Positions 55,150 to 64,000 of a DNA stretch of 64,000 nt are shown piece after piece (the first letter of the stretch is position 1; each line of letters opens with the position of its first letter). A program made the translations under genes and the position numbers. Under the pieces are notes generated by a model. It was not told the DNA's origin, made no database searches, and saw nothing but the letters and a program-made list of their open reading frames with translations. Source of the stretch: Ichthyophis bannanicus (taxonomy: Eukaryota > Chordata > Amphibia > Gymnophiona > Ichthyophiidae); contig CM066033.1 in the NCBI GenBank assembly GCA_033557465.1, positions 388,189,289 through 388,253,288 on the forward strand. The letters run 5' to 3'.

Positions 55150-56690
55150 CTATGGCCCTCTATCCACCTGAGCAGGTGTCCGATCAGCGGCCAAGGGGGG
55201 AAAACGTACAATAGGCCCTGTTCTGGCCACACTTGGGTGAGCGCATCCAGGCACTCTGACATGTGCTCCCGGCACCGACTGAAGAAACTGTACGCCTTGG
55301 CATTGCCCTACTTTGCCATGAAGTCCATGACCAGCTGACCCCAGTGTAGGGTCAAGTCGTGGAAGACCACTGCATTCATCTCCCACTCGCCCGGATCCAA
55401 CTGGTATTGAATGAGGAAGTCCGCTTGCAGATTGTCTTTGTCCGCTACATGAGCTGCTAAAAGCTCCGCCACATGGCGCTTGGCCCAAGCCATAATTTGC
55501 AAACTCTCCTCCACGGCGACCTGGCTCCCTGTGACACCTTGCCGGTTGATGTATGCCACCATAGTCACATTGCCTGAGAACACCCGAACTGACTGCCACT
55601 CTACCAGCAGGAGAAAAACCTGCAGGGGGAGGAACACCGCCCTCATTTCTAAGCGGTTGATGGACCATGCACTCTTCCATGCTCTACCCCCCCCCCCTGC
55701 ATCACATGAGATTGACAGTGGACTCCCCAGCCCATCAGACTGGCATCTGTCGTGACCGCCACCCAGTGCGGACATTCCAGGGGCACCTCCGCTGACATGT
55801 GCTGCATCTACAGCCACCACTGCAGATTGCTTCTGACCTCTTCCAGAAGCTCCAGTCTGTAAGTCAAGGGCTGAGCTTGTGGTGGCCATCTCGACAGCAG
55901 CGCCTGTTATAACAGGCGCATGTGGACCTTTGCCCATAGCATGAGATCCAAGGCTGCTGCCATGGACCCCAGCAGTTGCTTGTAGAACCATACCGCTGGC
56001 ACTGCCTTGTTGAGGAACCGCCTTACCTGACCTTTGAATCTTGCAGACTTGCTACTCTGGGAGAGACACCCAACCCACTTTGGTATCGAAGCGCGTTCCC
56101 AGATATACCAACGATTGGACTGGGTGAAGCTGAGTTTAACCACCCAACCGAGATCTTGCATCTACATTACCCGTCTTGTGGCAGCAGAGGATTTGTCCAC
56201 TGACTTCACCCTGATGAACCAATCATTCAAGTACGGTTGTACCAGGATCCCGTCCTGCTGCAATGCTGTCACCACCACTACCATCACCTTGGTGAGGTGG
56301 GCAGGCAGTGGCCAGCCCAAAGGGCAGGGTGCAAAACTGGAAGTGCCCGTTGGGTGAAACCTCTGGTGCTCGGGCTGCACTGGGATATGCAAGTAAGCCT
56401 CCATGAGGTCCAGTGCCATTAGAAACTCCCCTTGGCGAACTGCCAGGACAACTGAGCGCAGTCTCCATCGAAAATGGGGTACCCGCAGCGCCTGGTTGAC
56501 ATACTTGAGGTCCAGAATGGGCTGGAACCCCCCCTTTCTTTTTTGGGACCACAAAGTAAATGGAGTATCGACTGGATCTGCACTCATCTGCCAGTACTGA
56601 GAACACGGCCTCCAGCTGCAGTAACCTGTGAATGGTAAGTCAAACCGCCTCTGCCTTTGCTGGCAAGCGACAAGGGGAATGAACAAAGGC
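55150..56690 (-). pseudogene. DIRS reverse transcriptase and RNase H (dead catalytic box)
   Basis: The RT frame 56686-56162 includes KGGFQPILDLKYVNQALRVP, FLMALDLMEAYLHIPVQPEH (motif A Asp kept) and ILVQPYLNDWFIR, where the family YLDD box is YLND. The RNase H frame 55991-55308 includes INRLEMRAVFLPLQVFLLLV, MVAYINRQGVTGSQVAVEES and VADKDNLQADFL. Frame changes occur at about 56165 and 55680. The YLND change alone would abolish polymerase activity. Confidence 0.87.
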
Positions 56691-56929
56691 CTCGCGCAGG
56701 GGCCATGGCAAAACTCCAGGGCATACTCCTAGCAGATTATCTCCAGAACCCAGTAGTTGGTTGTAATTGAGGTCCAGGTAGCATGAAAACATTGTAACCG
56801 ACCTCCTATTGCTAACACTGCTGGGGCCCCACTGGCTTCATTGGGGCTTCTTATTCTGGCCTGGCAAGAACCCACGTCTCATTCCCCGGGCTCCACGAAA
56901 GGACTAACCTCGTCCCCCAAAGCGATCCC

Positions 56930-57640
56930 TCAGATAGGACCCAAAATGTGCCCCTCTAAATCTCCTGTCTCCGGCACCTCGAGTCCCTGTATCCAATGGA
57001 TGCATGCCCTGGAAACATAGGAGCCACAGATTGAGTCCAGTGCCCTGGCTCTGCAGATGGCATACACCTGTTTAAGAAGCACCTTGAGTCTGCGATCCTG
57101 TAGGTCCTTAAGCACCGCATCCCCTTCCACAGGTATGGTGGACTTCTTAGTTACTGCCAAAACCAATGCATCCACCTTAGGTAGCTTTAGGAGATCCTTT
57201 TCCTCCTGTGGAATGGGATACAAGCACCCCATCGCACGACCCCCCCCCCCCCCTTAGAGTTGCTTCTGGGAATTCCCACTCCGCCTCAATCAGCTTTTTG
57301 ATAACTCTGTGCACTGGAAAGCACACCTATGCCTCCTTGAACCCCTGAAGCAAGAGGTCCTCCAGAGCCTCCCCCCAGAGGTTTGAGGGCCCTTCGCCCA
57401 AGTCCTCCAAGGCCTGAGAAGCAAGCCGTGAACGCTCCAACAGGTGCATGTCATTGGCCACGGCCGCATGCACAGGGCGCCAGATGCTGCTACAACACAA
57501 GGGCCTCTGATCACTGCTCCAGAGTCCAACACTGTGACCCACTATGCTGCCAGCTTACCATTACCCGCACAGAAGGAGAAAATATTGCTAACTGCCGCCC
57601 AAGAATTTCTATGTCTGGGGGATAACCTGTGACCAGCTCC
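56930..57640 (-). pseudogene. DIRS gag-like region
   Basis: The frame 57232-56930 (100 aa) reads KLPKVDALVLAVTKKSTIPV, then LKDLQDRRLKVLLKQVYAIC, like the helical capsid part of DIRS gag. Upstream (57532-57290) the frame is poor. A C run at 57240-57253 breaks it. No zinc motif is seen, so the N-terminal part is missing. Confidence 0.6.
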
Positions 57641-57924
57641 CTGACGCTAATAGGGCTTGGAGCACCACACTGAGTGGGGCAAGGGACCTGGGGCTCCCAG
57701 GTATTTTACCCCTGGGCAAACCCTGACCTCAGCTGGCCATCAGGAAGAGAGCAGGCCCTGCCCCACTGTCCGCTCCTCAGCGGAACAGTTCTGGTAAACA
57801 GCTCAGCTTCTAGATAATTTCCTGACACAGAACTGAATTACTTGCATAGAGATTCTGATGTGGGGGAAGAACTGCTCTGCAGGACAAACACTTGGGGAGC
57901 TCTTCACGCAGCTGCTGAGAACTG

Positions 57925-58040
57925 AAGACTGGTGGCTAAGGTTTAGGAGGGAGCTCTTCCATAGGAGGTTCAGAGTTTGAACATGCTCAGTTCTCAGCAG
58001 CTGCTGGTGAATGGTGACTACCTAAGCAGGCCTGGACTGG
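57925..58040. repeat. DIRS right terminal inverted repeat
   Basis: Inverted partner of 49622-49735, including agactggtggctaagg, agctcttccataggagg, cagcagctgctggtgaatgg and ctggactggcctggagg. Confidence 0.85.
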
Positions 58041-58319
58041 CCTGGAGGGATGATGAGAAAGCCATGTTTTTGACCTATTTAGCACATCATGAAAAGGGCA
58101 CTGCTGGAAAAAAAAAATATACAGGTTGTAGCAAAAAGGGAGACCCATTTGGGGAAACACTAGTAGAACTTTCCCATTCACCTAGCAGTCCTAGGAAGCC
58201 CCACCACCAAGGAAACCTGGCCTGACTTTTTTTCCCTAAATTGAAAGCTGCTTTATTTAGCAGCACAGAAAGCTAAATACAGCTCAACAGAAAGAATGGG
58301 CCTTGTGAGCCCACTCTGA

Positions 58320-59200
58320 TGTCTCTCGCTTCCTTAGGGGAGCCAAGCAGATTCGGTCTCCTGTGTTCAGATTGTCTGTCTCGCAATGGAACTTCATTGG
58401 GGTCGAAGGTGCTGAAAGGTCTTCCTTTTGAGTCTATTCACAAGGCCACTCTCAAAGACTTGACTCTTAAGGAAGTTTCTCTGGTGGCAGTTGACGCCTC
58501 CAGATGGGTCTCGCAGATTCAGGCCTTGTCCTGTTATGGAAATTAGCAAAAACAGTTCAACTTCTATCGCTTTGCGAATGGTCCCATCCTTCCTTCTGAA
58601 AGTGATTTCCCTTTTTTTGCCTCAATCAGAAAACTATTTTGCCTTCCTTTGTGGAGAACGAATCTCTAGTCAGATTCCTTTCTGCATCTCAATGATATGA
58701 GGAGTGTGTGTTGTTCAGATACCTGGACGCATCACAATGCTTTTTGGGAGTTGGAACATCTTTTTGTGATTTTTGTGGCCCGAGGAAAGGACTGGTAGCA
58801 GCGAAGTCCTTTATATTCTGTTAGATCAAAGAGGCCATTGGTTCAGCATAACTTCTGGCTGGGAAGTGAGTTCTGGAAGAAGTCAAAGCTGACTCAATCA
58901 GGCCGCTGGTCTCCTCTTGGGCCGAGTCTACCTTGGTGTTTCCAGAGGAAATCTGTAAGATGGCTGCATGGTTCTCCTCGAATCCTTTTGTAAAGCACTA
59001 CGGGTAGCATGCGGGAGCAAGTGTTGATGGCACCTTTGGCAAGGCTATTCTGGCTAAAACCTTTTCTTCCTCCCACCCTGTGTCCTTATAGCTTGGGTAG
59101 ATCCCACTTGTCTGGACTGGTCTAACAGGATGACAAGGAAGAAAAAATTATCATACCTGATAAGGAAAGGAAATAGAGTCCTATTAGACCAGTCCATGAC
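58320..59200 (+). mobile_element. DIRS recombinase fragment and terminal hairpin (plus strand)
   Basis: The plus frame 58319-58546 reads FESIHKATLKDLTLKEVSLV and then DASRWVSQIQALS, matching the TSARRVSE-type box (first catalytic Arg region) of DIRS recombinases. At about 58870-58990 the translation gives KADSIRPLVSSWAE and EEICKMAAWFSSNPFVKHY, the C-terminal box with His and Tyr. A terminal pair follows: gactggtctaacagg (59117) and cctattagaccagtcc (59181). It is the only DIRS piece here on the plus strand. Confidence 0.72.
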
Positions 59201-59439
59201 CCACCTTGGAAGACTTTGCTGCAGTTGGAGTGTCATACTGCCTTTGTGATTTTATCAGCTGCAGAGCCTGACCAGCCTGATACAGCCAAATCTGAGTTCC
59301 AATTGTTTTTTGCTAACCATTTTGGAGTTTTTCCTGAGTTTTTCAGTTTTTACCTACTGTTTGGGAAGACTTATCTTGTCTCAGTGTTGCACCAGTGGTC
59401 ATACCTCAAAATGCTCAAGTCTTCTTCTACATGCTAGAG

Positions 59440-59760
59440 ATATGATTTGACATTTAATAACCTCCAAGGCATAAATGCAGGAGGGAGGCCTTTTTCAATG
59501 GAAAAAGGTGGCTCTGGAATAAGGGAGGGTGGAGTAATCTAGGGAAATATTTCTTTACAGAAAGGGTGGTGGATGCATTAACACTTTCTCAGTAGAAACA
59601 GAAAAAAAAAAAAAAAGAAGGATTCCAGGACAGTATTCAGGAAAGTATGGGAGAAGCAAAGTGGATCTCAGAGGGAGAAGAGGGAAAGAGATATAAGCAG
59701 TTGGTGAGGATGGACGGACTGAGCAAGTCACATGTTCTTCCGCTATCATGTTCTATATAA
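59440..59760 (+). mobile_element. CR1 3' end fragment
   Basis: The stretch ggaaatatttctttacagaa ... gtggatgcattaacactttc parallels 31335-31380 in the CR1 at 29330-31548. The tail gaagaacatgtgacttgctcagtc-like region ends near 59755. An A run at 59599-59614 interrupts it. Confidence 0.7.
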
Positions 59761-60692
59761 TTTCTAATTTAGTCATCTCTATAGTTTGTACTGCACAAAT
59801 GATAAAAATAAAAAAAAAACCCTTTCCTCTTCAGTTTCTTAACAAAATGGCACAGTGAAATACAACTTTCAAGTGATGAGATGACCGTCTAAGCTGCCAC
59901 ATGTGACTTAAAAAAAATCTTCACTATAGCTCTTCATAAAATCAGATGTTTTAAAAATAGAATAGAGCAAAGGCAATAGTTAAACTAATACTAAAATGAA
60001 GGTACATTAGACAGTAAAGTTGTCTAGATTAAACTCTAACATACGCATTTTATAGACAGTAAAAATAAAATAAACTAAACAAAAATTTATGTTTGTAAGC
60101 TATAAATGTCTGACTCTGAAACAAACCTAGATTTGATATCTAAAGCTTTGTTCCTCAGTACATGTAACTTTCAGTTGGCTGGACATGCAGGTCAAAGCAT
60201 TTTAAAATCTAAAAACAATCTGGCTCTAAAAGCTGGTGAACCAAAAAATAGTAGCAAATGCTAAAGACAATAATAGGAATCCCTCTTCTACTCTTACATA
60301 TGCTAAAAAGAGTTCCAGTGTACCACTGTGTCACATGGGACCTTTATACTTAAAGGGACACTACCTCAAGTTGACTGCAAAATTAAAGATCATTTAAAAT
60401 GATCTTGGAAGTCCTGTTTTTTTCCTTAGGTATTTGTAAGATTAAGATACTTCAGAATAACTTGCTTTAATTTACATTAAATGAATGCCAAACATTTACT
60501 AGTATCTTTGTCTACTTCATTTTATCATGTCAAGTTCCTACCACCAGTTGTATGCCTCTTGATAGATATATATTTGTACTCAAAATATGAGGCAACATAG
60601 CTTTAAAAATAAACCAATACAAAGTTTATCACTTTTTTTCATGAAAATAACAAAACATTCAGAACTGGGTCTGGAACACAACAGGGACTTAC
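59761..60692. other. BROX intron upstream of the donor, repeat-poor
   Basis: AT-rich, with no recognised element. This is the flank of the first coding exon and one of the few repeat-free stretches in the window. Confidence 0.4.
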
Positions 60693-60832
60693 CTGCACAT
60701 CTTTGAAGCAGCAGGGGTTGATGCAACGCCATAAAAATTGAATGGCACAGGAGCCGTAGCCTTCAAAGGGTTCCGATGAAACCAGTGGGTCATTTCTTAG
60801 CTATCTTTTCAGCAATAGTCTCTTTGAAAAAT
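60693..60832 (-). CDS. BROX: BROX first coding exon (Bro1-domain protein, N-terminus)
   Basis: Read on the minus strand, the ATG at 60793-60791 opens a frame beginning [16 protein letters not shown] and continuing about 33 codons to a donor (exon G at 60693, then GTAAGT). This is the N-terminus I know for vertebrate BROX. Upstream of the ATG a pyrimidine-rich stretch and TAG acceptor put the exon start near 60832, leaving about 39 nt of 5' UTR. The coding part is 101 nt and ends two bases into a codon, which the exon at 40245 completes. BROX is a cytosolic, farnesylated Bro1-domain protein that binds ESCRT-III CHMP4 proteins and acts at the nuclear envelope (family knowledge). The exon lies in a repeat-poor pocket, and no repeat touches it. 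Confidence 0.93.
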
Positions 60833-61248
60833 CTATGTTAAGGAACAAAAACATACATATAATGCAGAACAAATAAAATCTACATAAAAGAGGTTATGAG
60901 AGAGAGAAAGTTATTCTATTTCTGTAGCAATTAACCTTTTGCAAAAATGTTAACCAAGAGTCGGTGGCATGGACAGTGATACAAAAAGCATGAAGAGCAT
61001 ACTGACACCTTGAACAAACTTCCAGGGAATGTGATAGGAATCAAAATATGAGAATTCAAGCACAAGCTGGATTGACACAAAAAGGATATATATAGCAGTG
61101 GGGGAAACGAGAAAAGGAAATCTAGATTTGACAAGACTTTTGATGGCTCAATAAGAACGCACAAATGGTTATGAACTGCCGACATCTTTTAAGTGATTTT
61201 ATCTATGTATAATCTGTTATAAAAGAACAATAAATCCAAAGTGTGGTA

Positions 61249-61249
<1 letters not shown>
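60833..61249. other. BROX intron 1, repeat-poor
   Basis: AT-rich, with no exon or recognised repeat. A polypyrimidine tract serves the acceptor at 60833 on the minus strand. Confidence 0.4.

Positions 61250-61280
<31 letters not shown>
61250..61280 (+). repeat. 31-base A run
   Basis: Preceded by gtac and followed directly by gtactgtactgcc, where the L2 element begins. It could be a retroposition tail. Its length suggests a recent insertion or an unstable tract. Confidence 0.8.
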
Positions 61281-61283
<3 letters not shown>

Positions 61284-61754
61284 CTGTACTGCCTCTGCCC
61301 GCCCAGGAAGTGACGCAGCCGCGCTCATCAAGGTACCCACTGCACCTTTAAAAGACGAGCGCCGGTGGCGCTCGTTGCCGTGGCACACGATGAGGGTGCG
61401 CACAGGGGTACCTCCACTGGGGTCGGTAATATCATTAACCTCAGAACACTTCTTTCCATGTGTGGACCTCTCCTGTGGCTCATCCCTCTTCTCTCCTGCA
61501 ACAAGACCCCACTCTCACCTCTCCAGGTAGGTTCTTTGCACAACCTTCCCATAGCACCAACAATGCTAGCTTCTGTCTCTAATAGCCCGTCTGTACACCC
61601 TATCCCAGTATTATGGGGCAACCGTTCAGCCATCATAACCACTCGCTCGCGCCCTCATGGATCTCTTCACCGCTGCTCAGCAAATCTTCTCCCATGCCTA
61701 TCTTCCCTGCCTCTTCATTCCTCTCAATCCCAGGCTACAGCTCGCTCCCCTTCT

Positions 61755-62600
61755 CTTAAACTAGGCCTTCTGAATTGTCGTTCTTTACGGTCCAAAACCT
61801 CTCCTGATCGCTGACCTCATTGTCCGTGAATCTCTTAATCTCCTTCTTACGGAAAACTGGTTAAAAAGGTAAAGCACGCTGCCTACCCCCTGGCTTCACT
61901 GCTACCTCTGTCCCCAGCACGGGTCATGGGGGCAGTGGAGTGGCTGCCTTTCTTCATTCCTCCATTTCTTTCACACAAGTCTCATCCCCTGCTCTACACT
62001 ATCTTGAATCTCTTCTACATCACCTTCATACTTCCTCTCCTTTGCATATTCTTCTTGTCTACTCCCCCCCCCTGCACTATGTTCTGATCTCTGGGACTCC
62101 CTCCTACTATCTATTTCAGACCTATCATTGCTCTTTCCCCGACTACTCATTGCAGGGGACTTTAAATCTACACCTGGACTCTCCCTCTTCTTCTAGGGAT
62201 CACTCGTGTCGCTTCTCCAGGATCTGTCTTTTCTTCAGCATGTCTCTTTCCCTACCCATTCAGCAGGCCATACTCTTGACCTTCTTCTTTCCCCAGTCTC
62301 CCTCCCTTTTGATATTCATTCTCTCCGTGCCACCCCTCTCCCTTGGACTGATGATTATTGTCTGACCTTTCACTGTCTACCCTCTTCACTCCACTCTATG
62401 CCTCTTCCTCAGGTTCCCCATCCACCTTCTCCCACTGCACAATGTTCTTCCTGCTGCATCACCGCCCTTACTCTTCAAAATTTCCCATCTGCAGAAGATC
62501 TCTTGCCTCCAGACTTCTCCTCTTTCCCCAAACTCACAAGCCTCCTCCTGGTTTTCCTGTCTTTCCGCTGCCTTTGATCACATGGCTCCCCCTCCAACAA
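61755..62600 (+). pseudogene. L2 endonuclease (broken)
   Basis: LGLLNCRSLRSKTS (Asn of the first motif), a stop, then the region with the LTENWL-like glutamate (61850), LQGTLNLHLDSPSSSRDHSC (the usual GDFNLHLDS motif changed to GTLNLHLDS) and FPTHSAGHTLDLLLSPVSL. The final SDH motif reads TDD (62350). Frames change several times. Confidence 0.78.
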
Positions 62601-62953
62601 GACATCGCCCTTCACGCCCTTGGTTCCACAATGGTCTTCGTCTTCTCCGCACTCAGCTTTGACATGCAGAATGCCTGTGGTAAAAATCACCTTCCCCTAT
62701 CACTCTGTCGACCTTCAAAGCCAAATCATGCACACTACCGATCGCAAGTTCACAGGGCCAAACAGACCTACTTCCTCACAGTGCCCAACCAGACTCGCCA
62801 CTTATACACAGTCCTTAGATCTCTTACACCCCTCCTACTAGAATCTGGTCCTGCTCCACCCTCATCATTTCCTCCTCCTTCTCAACTTGCGGCTTTCTTT
62901 AGCAACAAGATTCTGGATCTCAGAATGTCTCTCCCACCCCTGCTTCTCAACTT

Positions 62954-63960
62954 TTGCATGTCTGGCCTTCCTTCCACTCCATCACTACCTCAGAACTCAT
63001 GGGGCTGATATCCTCCTCCAATAAGCCCTTCTGTTCACTTGACCCTATCCCCTCCTCTTGGCTGCTTACTCCCTCTCTTGCTCTCATCCCCTCCATTCTT
63101 ATTATGGTCAATACCAGTCTTTCCACAGGTGTCTTTCCCCATTCCTGGAAGCATGCTCTTATCCGCCCCATCCTCAAGAAACCCTCACTTGATCCTCTGA
63201 TTCCTGCCCACTATCGCACTGACTCCAATCTCTCCTTTCTTTCCAAAATACTTGAGAAAATGGTCTTTGCACAATTATCACATCACCTTGACTCCACTCA
63301 TTTTCTTCACCTCCACCAATCGGGGTTTCGGCATGGCCACAGCGTGGAGACTGTTCTTTTGAGATTTCATAACGAACTTCACGTGGCTCACAACCGTGGT
63401 GATTTCTCGGTGGCAGTATCTTTAGATCTTTCGGTTGCATTTGACCTAATTGACCACTCCCTTCTTCTTTCTCATCTACGTGAGGCTGGCCTCTGTAGCA
63501 TGGTTCAGCACTGGTTTCATTCATTTCTTTCCTCTCGCTCCTGCACAGTAGTCTCCTCAGCTGCTCCACTAGTCTCTGACCCCTTTCCACTGCCCTATGG
63601 GGTCCACCAGGGGTCTGTCTTAGCACCTCTTCTCTTCAATATGTTCCTGGCACCACTGGTTCAACAATTTGGTATTTCTGCTTTCTATTACACTGATGAG
63701 GAGTGGAGGAGTAGCCTAGTGGTTAGAACACTGGCTTGGTAACCAAGCAACCAGGGTTCAATTCCAACTAGCACTCCTTGTGGCCTTGGGCAAGTCACTT
63801 AACCCTCCACTGCCTCGGAAGAAAGGCCTGGCAATCTACGTCCAGTGACACGGCCAAGAAAACCCAGGAGCTTCTGGATCGCCAGGAGTCAGGACTGACT
63901 CAAAGACACACATTGCATTTGCATTACACTGATGATCTGGTCCTTCTTTTCCACACCTCC
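62954..63960 (+). pseudogene. L2 reverse transcriptase, cut by a SINE in the catalytic box
   Basis: The 262-aa frame 62954-63742 holds NKPFCSLDPIPSSWLLTPSL, VFPHSWKHALIRPILKKPSL, LSKILEKMVFAQLSHHLDST, SGFRHGHSVETVLLRFHNEL, motif A SLDLSVAFDLIDHSLLLSHL with its Asp, and GVHQGSVLAPLLFNMFLAPL. It reaches FYYTD at 63699, where the SINE begins. After the SINE, DDLVLLFHTSPLHSDLT resumes in frame, with the duplicated codons. Up to the SINE this RT looks close to intact. Confidence 0.9.
63700..63922 (+). mobile_element. tRNA-derived SINE with RTE-like tail
   Basis: The head has A box tagcctagtgg and B box gggttcaattcc. The body is gggcaagtcacttaaccctc. The tail ggcctggcaatctacgtcca, then ggccaagaaaaccc and ggagtcaggactgactcaaa, resembles sequence in the RTE element (26490-26530 and the hairpin at 31720). 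The 13-mer attacactgatga is duplicated at 63687-63699 and 63923-63935. This is a different SINE family from those at 17729, 24492 and 44866, with an RTE-type partner. Confidence 0.88.
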
Positions 63961-64000
63961 CCCCTCCATTCTGATCTCACCCCCTTAACTTTTGCCTTTC

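Larger units (their letters stand above)
49577..58040 (-). mobile_element. Second DIRS-type element, split by an L2
   Basis: The inverted ends 49622-49735 and 57925-58040 match (left tctccaggccagtccaggcc, right ggcctggactggcctggagg; both continue into agctcttccataggaag-like sequence). On the minus strand: gag-like (57640-56930), RT (56690-56162), RNase H (55991-55308), recombinase N-terminal part (55116-54658), and, after the 4-kb L2 insertion, recombinase C-terminal part (50330-49985). Without the L2 it is about 4.5 kb. Its sequence differs from the first DIRS element, so it is another family. Confidence 0.88.
61281..64000 (+). mobile_element. L2-clade LINE with 5' region, cut by the window edge
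   Basis: The 5' region contains a CpG-rich part (gacgcagccgcgctcatc; gcgccggtggcgctcgttgc at 61360). The start of the endonuclease is at 61755 (KLGLLNCRSLRSKTS), and RT runs 62954-63699 and on from 63936. Some frames are long, so it is fairly young, but stops exist. It is interrupted by a SINE at 63700-63922. Confidence 0.88.

Noticed and set aside
61281..61460. BROX promoter in the CpG-rich stretch upstream of the first coding exon
   Set aside because: The sequence continues directly into L2 coding sequence on the plus strand and follows a 31-base A run, so it is the L2 5' region. The BROX promoter is probably beyond 64000.

Overview
The window looks like intronic DNA from a vertebrate nuclear genome. 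The only host gene I can support is BROX (Bro1 domain and CAAX motif protein), on the minus strand. Three of its exons are present: the first coding exon (60693-60832, start codon at 60793-60791), the next (40139-40245), and a third (18371-18467). Reading frame and splice phase are continuous across all three. They are separated by introns of about 20.4 kb and 21.7 kb. The remaining exons lie to the left of position 1 and the promoter lies to the right of 64000. The mix of repeats (DIRS, CR1, L2, Tx1/L1-like, RTE, tRNA-derived SINEs) together with very long introns suggests an amphibian, most likely a caecilian. That placement is inference from the repeat style, not proof.

Nearly everything else is transposable element, much of it nested. 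From left to right: CR1 pieces (1-4060); a chain of palindromes (4750-4992); a 12-kb DIRS element (5497-17634) split by a CR1, which is itself split by a TG...CA long terminal repeat and by more CR1 pieces; a SINE; BROX exon; CR1 (19826-21727); L1 fragment; a CR1 (23333-26260 plus 31790-33830) split by an RTE element, which is in turn split by another CR1; DIRS and L2 relics; an ORF1-only L1-like element split by a second copy of the same TG...CA repeat; BROX exon; an L2-like element carrying a fold-back element; further fold-backs and SINEs; a CpG-rich TATA-containing stretch (45780-46160); an L1 (46686-49540); a second DIRS (49577-58040) split by an L2, which is split by a small element carrying a hammerhead-ribozyme fold; a DIRS YR fragment; a CR1 tail; BROX exon; and a second L2 (61281 to the end) split by a SINE.

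The observations most worth a second look are: a hammerhead ribozyme fold at 53058-53106 inside an inverted-repeat insertion with a 17-bp target duplication; two 1.3-1.4 kb LTR-like elements with 4-bp target duplications whose U3-like part carries a related open reading frame; and two L2 copies interrupted independently at the same codons of the reverse transcriptase catalytic box. Most transposon coding regions are frameshifted or truncated, so they are listed as pseudogenes or mobile elements rather than working genes.
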